Assembly (NCBI GenBank): GCA_904420445.1
Contig: CAJFVJ010000001.1
Coordinates: 569,266 to 633,265, forward strand
Direction: 5' to 3'
Origin: Candidatus Adamsella avium
Lineage (GTDB): Bacteria; Cyanobacteriota; Vampirovibrionia; Gastranaerophilales; CAJFVJ01
DNA: 64,000 nucleotides
The position numbers and the translations under genes were made by a program. Of this stretch, positions 16,923 to 24,459 are shown one piece after another. Each line of letters begins with the position of its first letter. Within the stretch, counting starts at the first letter, position 1. A model generated the notes under the pieces. The model ran no database searches, was not told the origin of the DNA, and saw nothing but the letters and a program-made list of their open reading frames with translations.

Positions 16923-17708
16923 ATGAACATACAACAAATACGCAATGCTACAGTTAAGATAACATACGGGGGGAGTGTTTTTCTGATTGACCCTATGTTT
17001 GCTCCAAAGGATGCTTATCCTCCGATTCCAATGTGTTTTACTCCTGATAGAAGGTGGCCCATGGTTGATTTGCCAATGTCTGAGAAAGAAATATTGCAAG
17101 ATGTTGATGCTGTTATCATGACTCATTATCATATAGATCATTTTGATGAATTTGCAATGAAGGCAATTTCAAAAGATATGAAGATATTTGTTCAGGATGA
17201 AGAAGATAGGAAGACACTTGAAGGATTCGGTTTTTTGAATCTTGAGATTTTGAAAGAAGAAGGTGTATCTTTTGGAAATGTAGAATTGTACAAGACAAAC
17301 TGTATACATGGAGAAAGGGAGAAAACCATCCCGTATTTTGAAAAAGTAGGAATACGTCATGAGGCAATGGGTGTTGTCTTCAAAAGCGAAGGGGAGAAGA
17401 CATTGTATCTTGCAGGGGACACTATTTGGTGTGACTTTGTGAAAGAGGCAATTGATAAATTTTCGCCGGAAGTTGTTGTTGTGAATGCTGCTGATGCCCA
17501 GCTAGAGACAAGCGGGTCGATTATTATGGGAACAAAGGACATCCAATCGCTGCATGATTATGCTCCGTCGATGAAGATTGTTGCAAGCCATATGGATACA
17601 GTAGGTCATGCAACTCTTGATAGATGCGGTTTGAGAAAATATTTGAAAGAACACAACCTTGAAGATACCGTGCTTGTTCCTGAAGACGGTGAAAACATAG
17701 GGATATAA
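16923..17708 (+). CDS. Metallo-beta-lactamase-fold hydrolase
   Basis: The 261-residue product has the MBL-fold zinc site THYHIDHFDE (H-x-H-x-D-H), AGDTIW with the bridging Asp, and a late SHMD histidine. It starts MNIQQIRNATVKITYGGSVFLIDPMF, which places it in the UlaG-like/L-ascorbate-6-phosphate-lactonase branch of MBL enzymes; substrate unknown. An upstream in-frame ATG at 16845 exists, but AAGGAGA immediately before 16923 marks the real start, and the longer form would overlap the operator. Divergent from hxlR, so likely induced by the signal that regulator senses. Confidence 0.88.
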   Translation: MNIQQIRNATVKITYGGSVFLIDPMFAPKDAYPPIPMCFTPDRRWPMVDLPMSEKEILQDVDAVIMTHYHIDHFDEFAMKAISKDMKIFVQDEEDRKTLEGFGFLNLEILKEEGVSFGNVELYKTNCIHGEREKTIPYFEKVGIRHEAMGVVFKSEGEKTLYLAGDTIWCDFVKEAIDKFSPEVVVVNAADAQLETSGSIIMGTKDIQSLHDYAPSMKIVASHMDTVGHATLDRCGLRKYLKEHNLEDTVLVPEDGENIGI

Positions 17709-17721
17709 TATCCATACCCTG

Positions 17722-17750
17722 AGCCTCTCTTAAAAAGAGAGGCTTTTTTA
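17722..17750 (+). terminator. Intrinsic terminator after the MBL hydrolase
   Basis: AGCCTCTCTT, loop AAA, AAGAGAGGCT, then TTTTTATT. The 10-bp perfect stem lies 14 bp after the stop codon. Confidence 0.88.
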
Positions 17751-17766
17751 TTGGAAAATTCGGTTT

Positions 17767-18729
17767 TTATTTAAACATCGGCAGCTTGTTCATCATATTT
17801 CTTAATTTGATTGCGATTCTCGGCATAGGCTCAGCTATGGTCAGTCCTACAAGGTCGTAGTTTGAAGAGATGTCGTTTATTAATCTGATTGTATCATCAA
17901 TTTTCAACCCGTTAGGGTCATTGCTTACGCCTGCAATCATTTCTTGAGGGTCGATAGCGTCGAGGTCAAAGTGGATAACAACTTTTGATGCTCCTGTATC
18001 TTTGAGCCACTGCAAAACTGCAGAGCTGTCCTGTGCAACAGCCTGAGGAGAGAGGCTTTGTATTCCGAGTCTTTCCTGACGCCCTTTCATTCCTTTTTCC
18101 CAGGAGCGCAGTCCGACAATCAGAACTTTTGAAGAGTCGAATTTTGCGGGCAGCAGTTTCATAAATCTTTCATCCCCTATTCCCATAGCTGCAGTGAGAG
18201 CCATTGCATGGTAACCTGTGTAGTCATCATAGGGCAGATTTATGTCAGGGTGGGCGTCTATCCAGATTAGGGCTACATCATTGTTGTATTTTTTTGCAAG
18301 ATATGTGAAAGGAACGACGCTTACCGAGCATTCACCGCCGAGGGTAAGAATTTTATCGGGGTTATTTTCTTCGAGAATTTTGAGTGCCGATTTTGTTTGT
18401 TTGAGGATGTCAGCTCTATCTGTCATCCCTTTTTCGAGTTTTCTTTCTGTATATTCTGCTGATATAGGAACTTCGATGGTTTTTTGAGACGGATTTTGAG
18501 GTGCGAGGAAGTTCAGAAGATGAGCTCCGAGGAAATATCCTCTTGAAGAGTCTTCTTCCGGTATATCAGGCATCCAGCCGGAAACAATGCCACCCTGCCA
18601 TTGAGGGTAAATCAGGCGCAGAGTTGTCGGAACATATGGGGTGTTTTGCTCCATTGTTTGTATCTCCTCCTGTGCATAAGCTGTTGTCATTGTGATAAAT
18701 AAGGCAAGGATTGCCAGAAAAATTCTCAT
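17767..18729 (-). CDS. Exported arginase/agmatinase-family protein
   Basis: The 320-residue product has a signal peptide (about 1-19, ending TTAYA) and a ureohydrolase fold, so it should act outside the cytoplasm, which is unusual. Manganese motifs: IDAHPDIN (Asp158, His160, Asp162) and HFDLDAIDP (Asp255, Asp257) are intact, and Glu300 in TIAEP is present. The first ligand motif, normally GGDHS, is GGECS, with Cys134 in place of His; some divergent arginase-family members have Cys here. Substrate (arginine, agmatine or another guanidine) cannot be assigned. AGGAGT precedes the ATG. Confidence 0.85.
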   Translation of the reverse strand: MRIFLAILALFITMTTAYAQEEIQTMEQNTPYVPTTLRLIYPQWQGGIVSGWMPDIPEEDSSRGYFLGAHLLNFLAPQNPSQKTIEVPISAEYTERKLEKGMTDRADILKQTKSALKILEENNPDKILTLGGECSVSVVPFTYLAKKYNNDVALIWIDAHPDINLPYDDYTGYHAMALTAAMGIGDERFMKLLPAKFDSSKVLIVGLRSWEKGMKGRQERLGIQSLSPQAVAQDSSAVLQWLKDTGASKVVIHFDLDAIDPQEMIAGVSNDPNGLKIDDTIRLINDISSNYDLVGLTIAEPMPRIAIKLRNMMNKLPMFK

Positions 18730-18800
18730 GTTTTCACTCCTAAAAGTCCGTATTCAAGTATTATTTTATATATTTTTGAAATGAAAGTACAGAGGAAAAT

Positions 18801-19091
18801 CTATTTATTAAGGTTGAAAAATTTTTTATATACTTCATATTGTTCCGGCAAATGAGTGATATATCCTATAGGTATTTTATTCTCCGTAACGTCTATAATT
18901 TTTTTTGCTCCGGCTTCACCAAAAGCACCGCATAATTCTATACAGTGGATGCCATCCTTGTACAATTCTTTTGCAACCGCAGTTGCATCCTGTATATTAG
19001 AAACACCGATAATTTGTGCTTGACCATTATGAATAAAGGCTCTGTCTGTTGTACTATTAAAATCCCCCATAATGAGAAATGCAAATTTCAT
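18801..19091 (-). CDS. DUF6506-like small protein
   Basis: A 96-residue soluble protein. Motifs VGVSNIQDATAVAKEL-like (here IIGVSNIQDATAVAKEL), GIHCIELCGAFGEAGAKKI and IPIGYITH match the pattern of DUF6506, a small alpha/beta family of unknown function. It is the last gene on this strand downstream of the tRNA pair, separated from them by a terminator. Confidence 0.75.
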   Translation of the reverse strand: MKFAFLIMGDFNSTTDRAFIHNGQAQIIGVSNIQDATAVAKELYKDGIHCIELCGAFGEAGAKKIIDVTENKIPIGYITHLPEQYEVYKKFFNLNK

Positions 19092-19182
19092 ATTTTTTCC
19101 TATGTATTTATTATTTTGATTTTAAAAGATTATTTTTAAATCCAGAACAAATTTTAGAGTCAGAAGTTGTTTCTTAAAATAT

Positions 19183-19208
19183 AAAAGCCCTCTTTGAAGA
19201 GGGCTTTT
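19183..19208 (-). terminator. Hairpin terminator behind the tRNA pair
   Basis: AAAAGCCCTCTT (19183-19194) pairs with AAGAGGGCTTTT (19197-19208). On the minus strand it lies 18 bp after the second tRNA and is followed by ATATTTTAAG. It would terminate the tRNA transcript. Confidence 0.75.
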
Positions 19209-19225
19209 GGTAAACTTTAGAAAAA

Positions 19226-19297
19226 TGGGCCCGGCTGGATTCGAACCAGCGACCAAAGGATTATGAGTCCTCTGCGCTACCGCTGCGCCACAAGCCC
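19226..19297 (-). tRNA. tRNA with CAT anticodon, probably tRNA-Ile2
   Basis: A full cloverleaf: acceptor GGGCTTG/CGGGCCC, D arm GCGC, anticodon arm AGGA-type stem with loop CTCATAA, and T arm GCTGG TTCGAAT CCAGC; discriminator A. CCA is not encoded. The CTCATAATC context and T arm resemble tRNA-Ile2 genes more than initiator tRNA, because the G-C triplet of initiator anticodon stems is missing. If Ile2, it needs TilS lysidine modification; it may otherwise be a methionine tRNA. Confidence 0.85.
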
Positions 19298-19303
19298 TCA
19301 AAA

Positions 19304-19377
19304 TAGCATAGACTGGGTTCGAACCAGTGACCTCGCGGGTATGAGCCACGTGCTCTAGCCAACTGAGCTACTATGCC
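19304..19377 (-). tRNA. tRNA-Met (CAT), elongator type
   Basis: Cloverleaf of 74 nt: acceptor GGCATAG/CTATGCT with a G1-U72 pair and discriminator A, D arm GCTC/GAGC, anticodon stem CGTGG/CCGCG with loop CTCATAC, T arm ACTGG TTCGAAC CCAGT. The G1-U72 end and CATACC context match elongator methionine tRNAs such as that of Bacillus. CCA is not encoded. Six bp upstream of the next tRNA, so they form one transcript. Confidence 0.9.
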
Positions 19378-19390
19378 ACCTTGTTTCATT

Positions 19391-19419
19391 ATTATTAACC
19401 AATCAAAAGAAAATTTCAA
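19391..19419 (-). promoter_or_regulatory. Promoter of the tRNA pair
   Basis: On the minus strand TTGAAA (19414-19419), 17 bp spacer, AATAAT (19391-19396); start would be about 7 bp before the first tRNA base. Confidence 0.5.
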
Positions 19420-19434
19420 GTATTTGTTTTTTGA

Positions 19435-19577
19435 ATTTATATAGCAAATTCCACAGATACTATTAAAAGTCCGTCATTCTGAGGGCTTTAGCCCGAAGAA
19501 TCTTTTTGTTTAGATACTTCGTAAACGCTCAGTACGACGTTGTTTTGGAAATTTTTGGTGGAATTTGCTATATAAAT
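19435..19577 (-). repeat. MITE-like intergenic element, copy 1
   Basis: A 143-bp element with perfect 20-bp terminal inverted repeats: ATTTATATAGCAAATTCCAC at 19435-19454 and its complement at 19558-19577. The inside carries GTACTGAGCG ... CGAAGTATCTAAAC and an inner GGGC-TTTA-GCCC hairpin. No reading frame. It starts 9 bp after the fliN stop codon. Homologous copies lie at 50894-51010 and 56011-56152 in opposite orientation. Confidence 0.85.
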
Positions 19578-19586
19578 CCCTTGTTT

Positions 19587-20561
19587 TTATAAATTTTTAA
19601 TTCTGTCATCAGGGCTGACAATGCTGATAATTCTCAACCCGAAGTTATCTTCGATAACAACGACTTCGCCTTTTGCAATCATTTTCCCGCTTGCATAGAG
19701 TTCGACAGGTTCTCCTGCGACTTTATCAAGTTCGATGATAGATCCTCTTGTAAGTTCGAGGATTTTTTTGATAGGCATCTCAGTTCTTCCGAGTTCTACA
19801 GTAAGCTGTAGTTTTATATCGAGGAGGAGGTCAAAGTTTCTGTTTCCTTCGAGTTTCATTCCGAGATGGTTGTCAAAAGAAGGGAACTGAACGGGTTGAA
19901 CAGTAATCGGTTGTTCTCCGGTTTGAGCCTGTTCAGGTTCTTTTGCAATCACATTTGGAAATTCGTCAAATTTTGTATTTTGGTATTTTTCATCTTTTGT
20001 TATTTCATGGTCGATGATATCACCTTTTACGGTTTTGTTCTCGTCTGTTTCTTTTTTGTTTTTTTTGTCGGTCATCAGGATTTCCTCCGGGATTACTCTG
20101 ATAAGATAATACTCTTTTTCATCAATTTTCAATTTTGTATTTATGGTGATTATCGGATAATTTATTTTATTTTTGAGTTCATTTTTGCCGGTGATAATTT
20201 CTTTTGTTTTTATATCCGAATCGGGGTCATTTTTGTTGTAGTGTTTGATTATTTCAGAAAAAATTTTTTCTTGGGAAGCTTTTTCCAAGAATATTTCTTT
20301 TGAAGCATCATGAGAAATTATAGTCAAAGAGCAGAGGTCTTGTCTTCCTCCATATTCTTCAAAATTGCAGATAAAGTCGTCATCTTTCAGCTGTTCGAGA
20401 AGTTTGTTAAGATTTTGGAATTTTTCTATATTTTCTATGGAAATTTCTATTGATTTGTTTGCAATGCTGCCAAGAGTGCTGCTGATTTCAGCGAAGATAG
20501 GAGAATATATCTCGTTTAGCTGGTTTATTAATTTGTTACTAAGCTTGTTGTTTGCTGGCAT
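19587..20561 (-). CDS. fliN: Flagellar motor switch protein FliN/FliY
   Basis: C-ring component. The 324-residue product ends with a clear FliN/SpoA domain (about 240-324): LDIKLQLTVELGRTEMPIKK, GSIIELDKVAGEPVELYASG, KGEVVVIEDNFGLRI. The N-terminal 200 residues are far longer than in FliN of enteric bacteria (about 137 total) and resemble the architecture of FliY; a weak CheC-like helix (EISSTLGSIANKSIEIS) may be present, but the phosphatase signature is not clear. A Glu/Lys/Thr-rich linker lies at 165-235. Last gene of fliL-fliM-fliN, 14 bp after fliM. Confidence 0.9.
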   Translation of the reverse strand: MPANNKLSNKLINQLNEIYSPIFAEISSTLGSIANKSIEISIENIEKFQNLNKLLEQLKDDDFICNFEEYGGRQDLCSLTIISHDASKEIFLEKASQEKIFSEIIKHYNKNDPDSDIKTKEIITGKNELKNKINYPIITINTKLKIDEKEYYLIRVIPEEILMTDKKNKKETDENKTVKGDIIDHEITKDEKYQNTKFDEFPNVIAKEPEQAQTGEQPITVQPVQFPSFDNHLGMKLEGNRNFDLLLDIKLQLTVELGRTEMPIKKILELTRGSIIELDKVAGEPVELYASGKMIAKGEVVVIEDNFGLRIISIVSPDDRIKNL

Positions 20562-20575
20562 TTTGCGAGGTTTCC

Positions 20576-21589
20576 TTATTCTTCCGGGGTATATACATCG
20601 GTAATTTCTACCGATATTTTATTTTTTCTCATCCCGGGAGTCGCATAAAATTTACGCTCTCCGTTTATTCTTACAAGGAGATTGTCGCTGACTGTGTTAT
20701 CAAGTTTGATAACATCTCCGTTTTTGAGCTCCATGAAATCTTTCATTGTTATTTCTGTTGTTCCGAGTTCAACCCGTACATCAACATCTGTGATATTCAA
20801 TCTTTCAATCAGGTTGTTTGTTTCTTCTTCGGTTGCCTGGACACCTCTTCCCTGGAAGATGTGTTGCGAGCTTAATTTATCGAGGAGATTTTCTAATACG
20901 GGATAAGGGAAGCATATGCTAAACAGACCGAAGTATTTTGAAGCGAGTTGTACTTCAAAAGTTATGAGTGCAGCTATTTCGCTTGCGTTTGCAACTTGAG
21001 AATAGGAGAGGTTGTTATCGATATTAATAATATGTCCTTCAATGGGGATAATCTTGCTCCATGCTTCTTTGAGGGCTTGCAGCATACGTTCAAGCAATTT
21101 TGTTACGAGTGATTCTTCTATATCTGTCAGTTCACGGAGTCTTATTTCGCTCTCGCCTGTACCTCCGAACATTCTGTCGATAATACTTGTTACAACTTCA
21201 TGATTGAGATAAATCAAAGCCTGGCTTGGCAAAGGAACAAGTTCTACAATACCTACCGTTACTGTATCAGGCATTGAATTTGTAAATTCTTCATAAGTGA
21301 GCTGGTCAATTGAAACGACATTTATTTCGACATGCATACGAAGATATGCCGTCAGGATTAGTGTTAGCTGGCGGGCAAATTCTCTGTGTATATCCTGCAA
21401 TACTCTGAGGTGGTCTTTTGAGAATTTATCAGGTCTTTTGAAGTTGTAAAGTTTATAACCTTTTTTTGTATTCTCAAAGTTGCTCTCCATAAGAGAGTGA
21501 GGTATTGCACTTTGATCATCCAGGGAATATCCATAGACGTTGATATTTGATGATTTTGATTTGCTGTTGATATTTTTAGCCAAGGTCAA
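20576..21589 (-). CDS. fliM: Flagellar motor switch protein FliM
   Basis: C-ring protein linking the rotor to CheY. The 337-residue product has the core YNFKRPDKFSKDHLRVLQDI with IHREFAR, MFGGTGES (the GGxG motif), and the C-terminal SpoA domain (VRVELGTTEITMKDFMELKNGDVIKLD broken around 255-285). The start is TTG at 21587-21589 with AGGA 5 bp upstream and 11 bp after fliL. The N-terminal CheY-binding peptide (L-S-Q-x-E-I-D-A-L-L) is not present; residues 1-40 are Ser/Asn-rich instead. Confidence 0.93.
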   Translation of the reverse strand: MTLAKNINSKSKSSNINVYGYSLDDQSAIPHSLMESNFENTKKGYKLYNFKRPDKFSKDHLRVLQDIHREFARQLTLILTAYLRMHVEINVVSIDQLTYEEFTNSMPDTVTVGIVELVPLPSQALIYLNHEVVTSIIDRMFGGTGESEIRLRELTDIEESLVTKLLERMLQALKEAWSKIIPIEGHIINIDNNLSYSQVANASEIAALITFEVQLASKYFGLFSICFPYPVLENLLDKLSSQHIFQGRGVQATEEETNNLIERLNITDVDVRVELGTTEITMKDFMELKNGDVIKLDNTVSDNLLVRINGERKFYATPGMRKNKISVEITDVYTPEE

Positions 21590-21600
21590 AAATTCCTATT

Positions 21601-22245
21601 TTATTGAATAATAAAATTGCCGAAACTTACTCTTATTACTTCTCTTTCTCCGTTGAGTATGGCGTTGACGGATTCTTTGATTTCCTGTTTAGCCTGTTCT
21701 TTGCCTGCTATAGTTGCCAGTTCATCCGAATTTTTTGTTGAAATGCAGGAAATTACGGCATCTCTGATGGCGGGTTTATATTGTGACATTTCTTGTTCTA
21801 TTTGAGCCATAGGGTCAGGAGCACTTCCATGCCCGCCATGCCCTCCGCCTGAAGCAGCAGCTGCCGGATCCGGGTCTGTGTCTTTTCTGCTTAATTCGAT
21901 AGCTACGTTAACTTTGAGGTATCTTCTTGCATTTGTATCACTGAGGTTGAGAATGAAATCACCGAGGTCAACAACGATTCCTCGTTCTACTACATCTTCG
22001 TCGCCCGAAGACAAATCTTCTTCTTCCCCTGAAGCAACTGCCAGTTTTGAAAGTTTTTGAGATAGCAGAGAGTTTTGGATATGGTAGTTTATACCCATAA
22101 ACAATGAACATACAACAGCGATTATTACGGTGTTAATTATAATCATTTTGGTCATATCCATAGATTGACCTCTGTTGTCTTTTTGTCCGATAGAGGGTGT
22201 TTCGGATTTTTGTTTTATATCTTTCGGGCCTGTAGGCATTACCAT
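21601..22245 (-). CDS. fliL: Flagellar basal body-associated protein FliL
   Basis: Inner-membrane protein of the stator-rotor interface. The 214-residue product has one membrane helix (about 32-52) after a basic cytoplasmic tail and a periplasmic domain with VVDLGDFILNLSDTNARRYL and KVNVAIELS, the FliL pattern, then KPAIRDAVISCISTKNSDEL and the end VSFGNFIIQ. A His/Gly-rich loop (SGGGHGGHGSAPDP) interrupts the domain and is unusual. AAGGAG precedes the ATG. First gene of the fliLMN operon. Confidence 0.93.
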   Translation of the reverse strand: MVMPTGPKDIKQKSETPSIGQKDNRGQSMDMTKMIIINTVIIAVVCSLFMGINYHIQNSLLSQKLSKLAVASGEEEDLSSGDEDVVERGIVVDLGDFILNLSDTNARRYLKVNVAIELSRKDTDPDPAAAASGGGHGGHGSAPDPMAQIEQEMSQYKPAIRDAVISCISTKNSDELATIAGKEQAKQEIKESVNAILNGEREVIRVSFGNFIIQ

Positions 22246-22298
22246 TTTATGTAGCTCCTTGTCATTATGGTGAAAAATTATCAGTAGATTCCATTGAA

Positions 22299-22307
22299 AT
22301 TATAGCA
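22299..22307 (-). promoter_or_regulatory. Extended -10 promoter of fliLMN
   Basis: On the minus strand TGCTATAAT gives a perfect TATAAT with a TG extension, 54 bp before the fliL ATG. No good -35 box at 17 bp, as is common for extended -10 promoters. No sigma-28 motif is present here. Confidence 0.5.
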
Positions 22308-22393
22308 GATTACACAGAGAAATAACTGCATTATTTAAATTAATTATACTTCAGATATTTACAAAAAGGCTAATTTATAAAACAATAAATGGC

Positions 22394-22864
22394 ATGAATA
22401 TTAAAGTTATTGCATTAGGAAAGATAAAAGAGAAATATATGAAATCTGCGATAGACGAATTTTTGAAGAGGATTCGTCCTTATTGTTCAATGCAGATAGT
22501 TGAAGTTCAAGAGGAACCTGTTTATTCTGATGTTCTTGCCTCACATGCAAGAGAGATAGAGGCAAAAAAAATTCGGGAAAAAATAGGGTCAAATTCTTTT
22601 GTTGTTGCTCTCGACATAGACGGTGTAGAGTTGTCATCTGAGGAGTTTGCGAAAAAAATAGATGCTTTAGCTTCTTCAGGTTTAAATTCTGTTGTATTTG
22701 TCATCGGCAGTTCTACAGGGCTTGATGATGGATTCAAAAAGTCTGCTGATTTCAGGCTGAGTATGTCGAAGATGACTTTTACTCATCAGTTTGCCCGCCT
22801 TATGCTTTTAAAACAGCTGTATAGGGCATTCAAGATTTTGAATAACGAAACTTATCACAAATAA
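22394..22864 (+). CDS. rlmH: 23S rRNA pseudouridine-1915 N3-methyltransferase
   Basis: SPOUT methyltransferase that methylates pseudouridine 1915 in helix 69 of 23S rRNA. The 156-residue product has the full-length pattern: MNIKVIALGKIKEKYMKSAI at the start, LDIDGVELSSEEFA, FVIGSSTGL in the knotted cofactor loop (usually IGGxxG, so one Gly is Ser here), and SMSKMTFTHQFARLMLLKQL with YRAFKI ... YHK at the C-terminus. Alone on its strand, divergent from fliLMN. Confidence 0.95.
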   Translation: MNIKVIALGKIKEKYMKSAIDEFLKRIRPYCSMQIVEVQEEPVYSDVLASHAREIEAKKIREKIGSNSFVVALDIDGVELSSEEFAKKIDALASSGLNSVVFVIGSSTGLDDGFKKSADFRLSMSKMTFTHQFARLMLLKQLYRAFKILNNETYHK

Positions 22865-22890
22865 AAAAAGGGGTCGAATATTTCGACCCT
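22862..22890 (-). terminator. Intrinsic terminator of the LTxxQ/ECF operon
   Basis: GGGTCGAA, loop TAT, TTCGACCC (22871-22889). On the minus strand the stem is followed by CTTTTTTT. It lies 32 bp after the LTxxQ gene; the plus strand lacks a T tail, although rlmH ends into it. Confidence 0.8.
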
Positions 22891-22921
22891 CAGGTATGTT
22901 TGTTTTTGGCAATTTAAGGTT

Positions 22922-23539
22922 TTATTTTTCTTCAGGAGCAGTTGTAGGCTGAGGCTGCATTTTTTGTTGTCTTTTCTGCTCCATTTGTTTTTTGAAAGCT
23001 TCATGTTTTGCTTTCATTTCTTGTTTGAACTTGTTAAATTCTGTTTTTTGTTCTGCTGTCAGAATTTCTTCGAATTGAGCCATATTTTTTTCTCTGATTT
23101 TGTCGGCTTGTTCTCTCAGTGATATTATTTCTTTTCTTTGTGCTTCAATTTGAGAAGCTTTTTCTTTTTCTGAGAGGGTTGAGTCTTTTATTTCACGAAT
23201 TTTTTCTTTTTTTACACGGAGTTCATCGATTATCGGTTTTAGTTCTTCACGTCCCTGCATTCTGATTTCTTTGGCTTTAACTTTTTGTTCTTCTGTAAGA
23301 TTCAGTTTGTTTTCGAGCTCATGGTTGTGTTTTTTGTGAGGCGGGCATGGGTGATGTCCTTTGTGGTAACCATGATGATGTCCTTTATGGTGGTCGCATC
23401 CGCAGTCACATTTGCAGTCACAGTTGCAGGGAGGTTTTATTGGACCATCAGGAGCAGGCAATTTTTCTGCATTTGCAAGAGTTGTTCCAAGGCTCAAACT
23501 AAGTCCCAAAACAGTCGCTAAAATAAAATTTTTGTTCAT
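22922..23539 (-). CDS. Periplasmic LTxxQ (Spy/CpxP/CnrX-like) protein with His/Cys metal patch
   Basis: The 205-residue product has a signal peptide (about 1-24, ending TLANA), then a striking metal-binding stretch at about 36-70 with six Cys and ten or more His (CNCDCKCDCGCDHH, HHHGYHKGHH, CPPHKKHNH). The rest is all helical with two LTxxQ-type motifs, LTEEQKVKAKEI and LTAEQKTEF, typical of the Spy/CpxP and CnrX periplasmic sensor fold. It is the third gene behind an anti-sigma factor and an ECF sigma factor, which suggests a sensor of periplasmic metal or stress. The exact ligand is unknown. Confidence 0.85.
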   Translation of the reverse strand: MNKNFILATVLGLSLSLGTTLANAEKLPAPDGPIKPPCNCDCKCDCGCDHHKGHHHGYHKGHHPCPPHKKHNHELENKLNLTEEQKVKAKEIRMQGREELKPIIDELRVKKEKIREIKDSTLSEKEKASQIEAQRKEIISLREQADKIREKNMAQFEEILTAEQKTEFNKFKQEMKAKHEAFKKQMEQKRQQKMQPQPTTAPEEK

Positions 23540-23550
23540 AATAATCTCCT

Positions 23551-24039
23551 TTACAATAAATCTTTCAATACTTCACTGAGTTGTTGTCTCGCATTAAATA
23601 ATCTTGATTTTACTGTTCCCTGCGGAACATTTAGTTTTTTTGAAATTTCCTCATAGTTCATATCTTTTATATCGGATAATATGATTACTTCTTTCAGTTT
23701 CGGTTTGAGTTTTTCTATTGCATCTGCAATAATTTTTTGACGTTCTTTTTGAAGAATTTTTTTGTCCGGGGAATTTTTTGAATCTTTTATATAGACAAGT
23801 TTGTCTTCGCCGTCAGATAATGTTTGATTCTTATGGGAAGAGGACTTTAAGAAGTCTTTGCAAGTATTGTAGGTAATGGTATTTATCCATTGTTTGAATT
23901 TCCCTTCTTCTTTGTACCTGCCTAAATTTTTCCAGGTTTTTATATAGACTTCCTGTTCCAGGTCTTCGTTTGATGTGCCTGTCAGCTGTCTGATTTTGTG
24001 TTTTATCGTGTTCTGATAGGTTTTTATAATCTCTTTCAA
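23551..24039 (-). CDS. ECF-family RNA polymerase sigma factor
   Basis: The 162-residue product has sigma region 2 (NEDLEQEVYIKTWKNLGRY, WINTITYNTCKDFL) and region 4 (LKEVIILSDIKDMNYEEISK with the helix-turn-helix VPQGTVKSRLFNARQQL), separated by a short linker, which is the minimal ECF form. It sits 13 bp behind its putative anti-sigma gene and 11 bp ahead of the periplasmic LTxxQ gene, so the three are one operon. The promoter at 24460-24483 looks like an ECF promoter, pointing to autoregulation. Confidence 0.93.
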   Translation of the reverse strand: MKEIIKTYQNTIKHKIRQLTGTSNEDLEQEVYIKTWKNLGRYKEEGKFKQWINTITYNTCKDFLKSSSHKNQTLSDGEDKLVYIKDSKNSPDKKILQKERQKIIADAIEKLKPKLKEVIILSDIKDMNYEEISKKLNVPQGTVKSRLFNARQQLSEVLKDLL

Positions 24040-24052
24040 CTTCTTCTTCCGC

Positions 24053-24430
24053 TTAATCTAACATTAGGAGCCCGTAGTCATCTGTCGGCAGACCCATATC
24101 TGCGATAATTGAATCCTCGTAGTCAAATGACATATCTGAGCTTATGCTTGCAGTCATTGTTGCGTTTGTGTTATTTAGCTGCATTGGTGCAAATGTCTGG
24201 AAAAATACCCCGCCTGTGATAAATAGGAACAACACGCAAGCTACTTTCAGAGAATTAAAAAAAGCTGCCCGTCTTTTCAATTCAGGTTCTGCTTCTTTGA
24301 CAAGAGCCGAAACTTTGTGCATTTTTTCATGTTCTCTTCGACAATCTTCACATTCTTGCAGGTGTTTGTTCAGAGTTTCTTCATCTGCAAAAATAAATAA
24401 AGATTCGTATTTGTCGCATTTTTTTGTCAT
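24053..24430 (-). CDS. Zinc-finger anti-sigma factor, single-pass membrane protein
   Basis: The 125-residue product has the ZAS zinc motif HLQECEDC (H-x3-C-x2-C) within residues 20-30, a helical cytoplasmic part to about 60, one membrane helix (about 62-82, VACVLFLFITGGVFF) and a short periplasmic tail with many Met, Asp and Ser. This is the layout of membrane-bound anti-sigma factors. It is the first gene of the operon, before its sigma factor, as in CnrY-type cassettes. Confidence 0.85.
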   Translation of the reverse strand: MTKKCDKYESLFIFADEETLNKHLQECEDCRREHEKMHKVSALVKEAEPELKRRAAFFNSLKVACVLFLFITGGVFFQTFAPMQLNNTNATMTASISSDMSFDYEDSIIADMGLPTDDYGLLMLD

Positions 24431-24459
24431 TTTCTTTGTTTTGTCCTTTCATTTATTAT

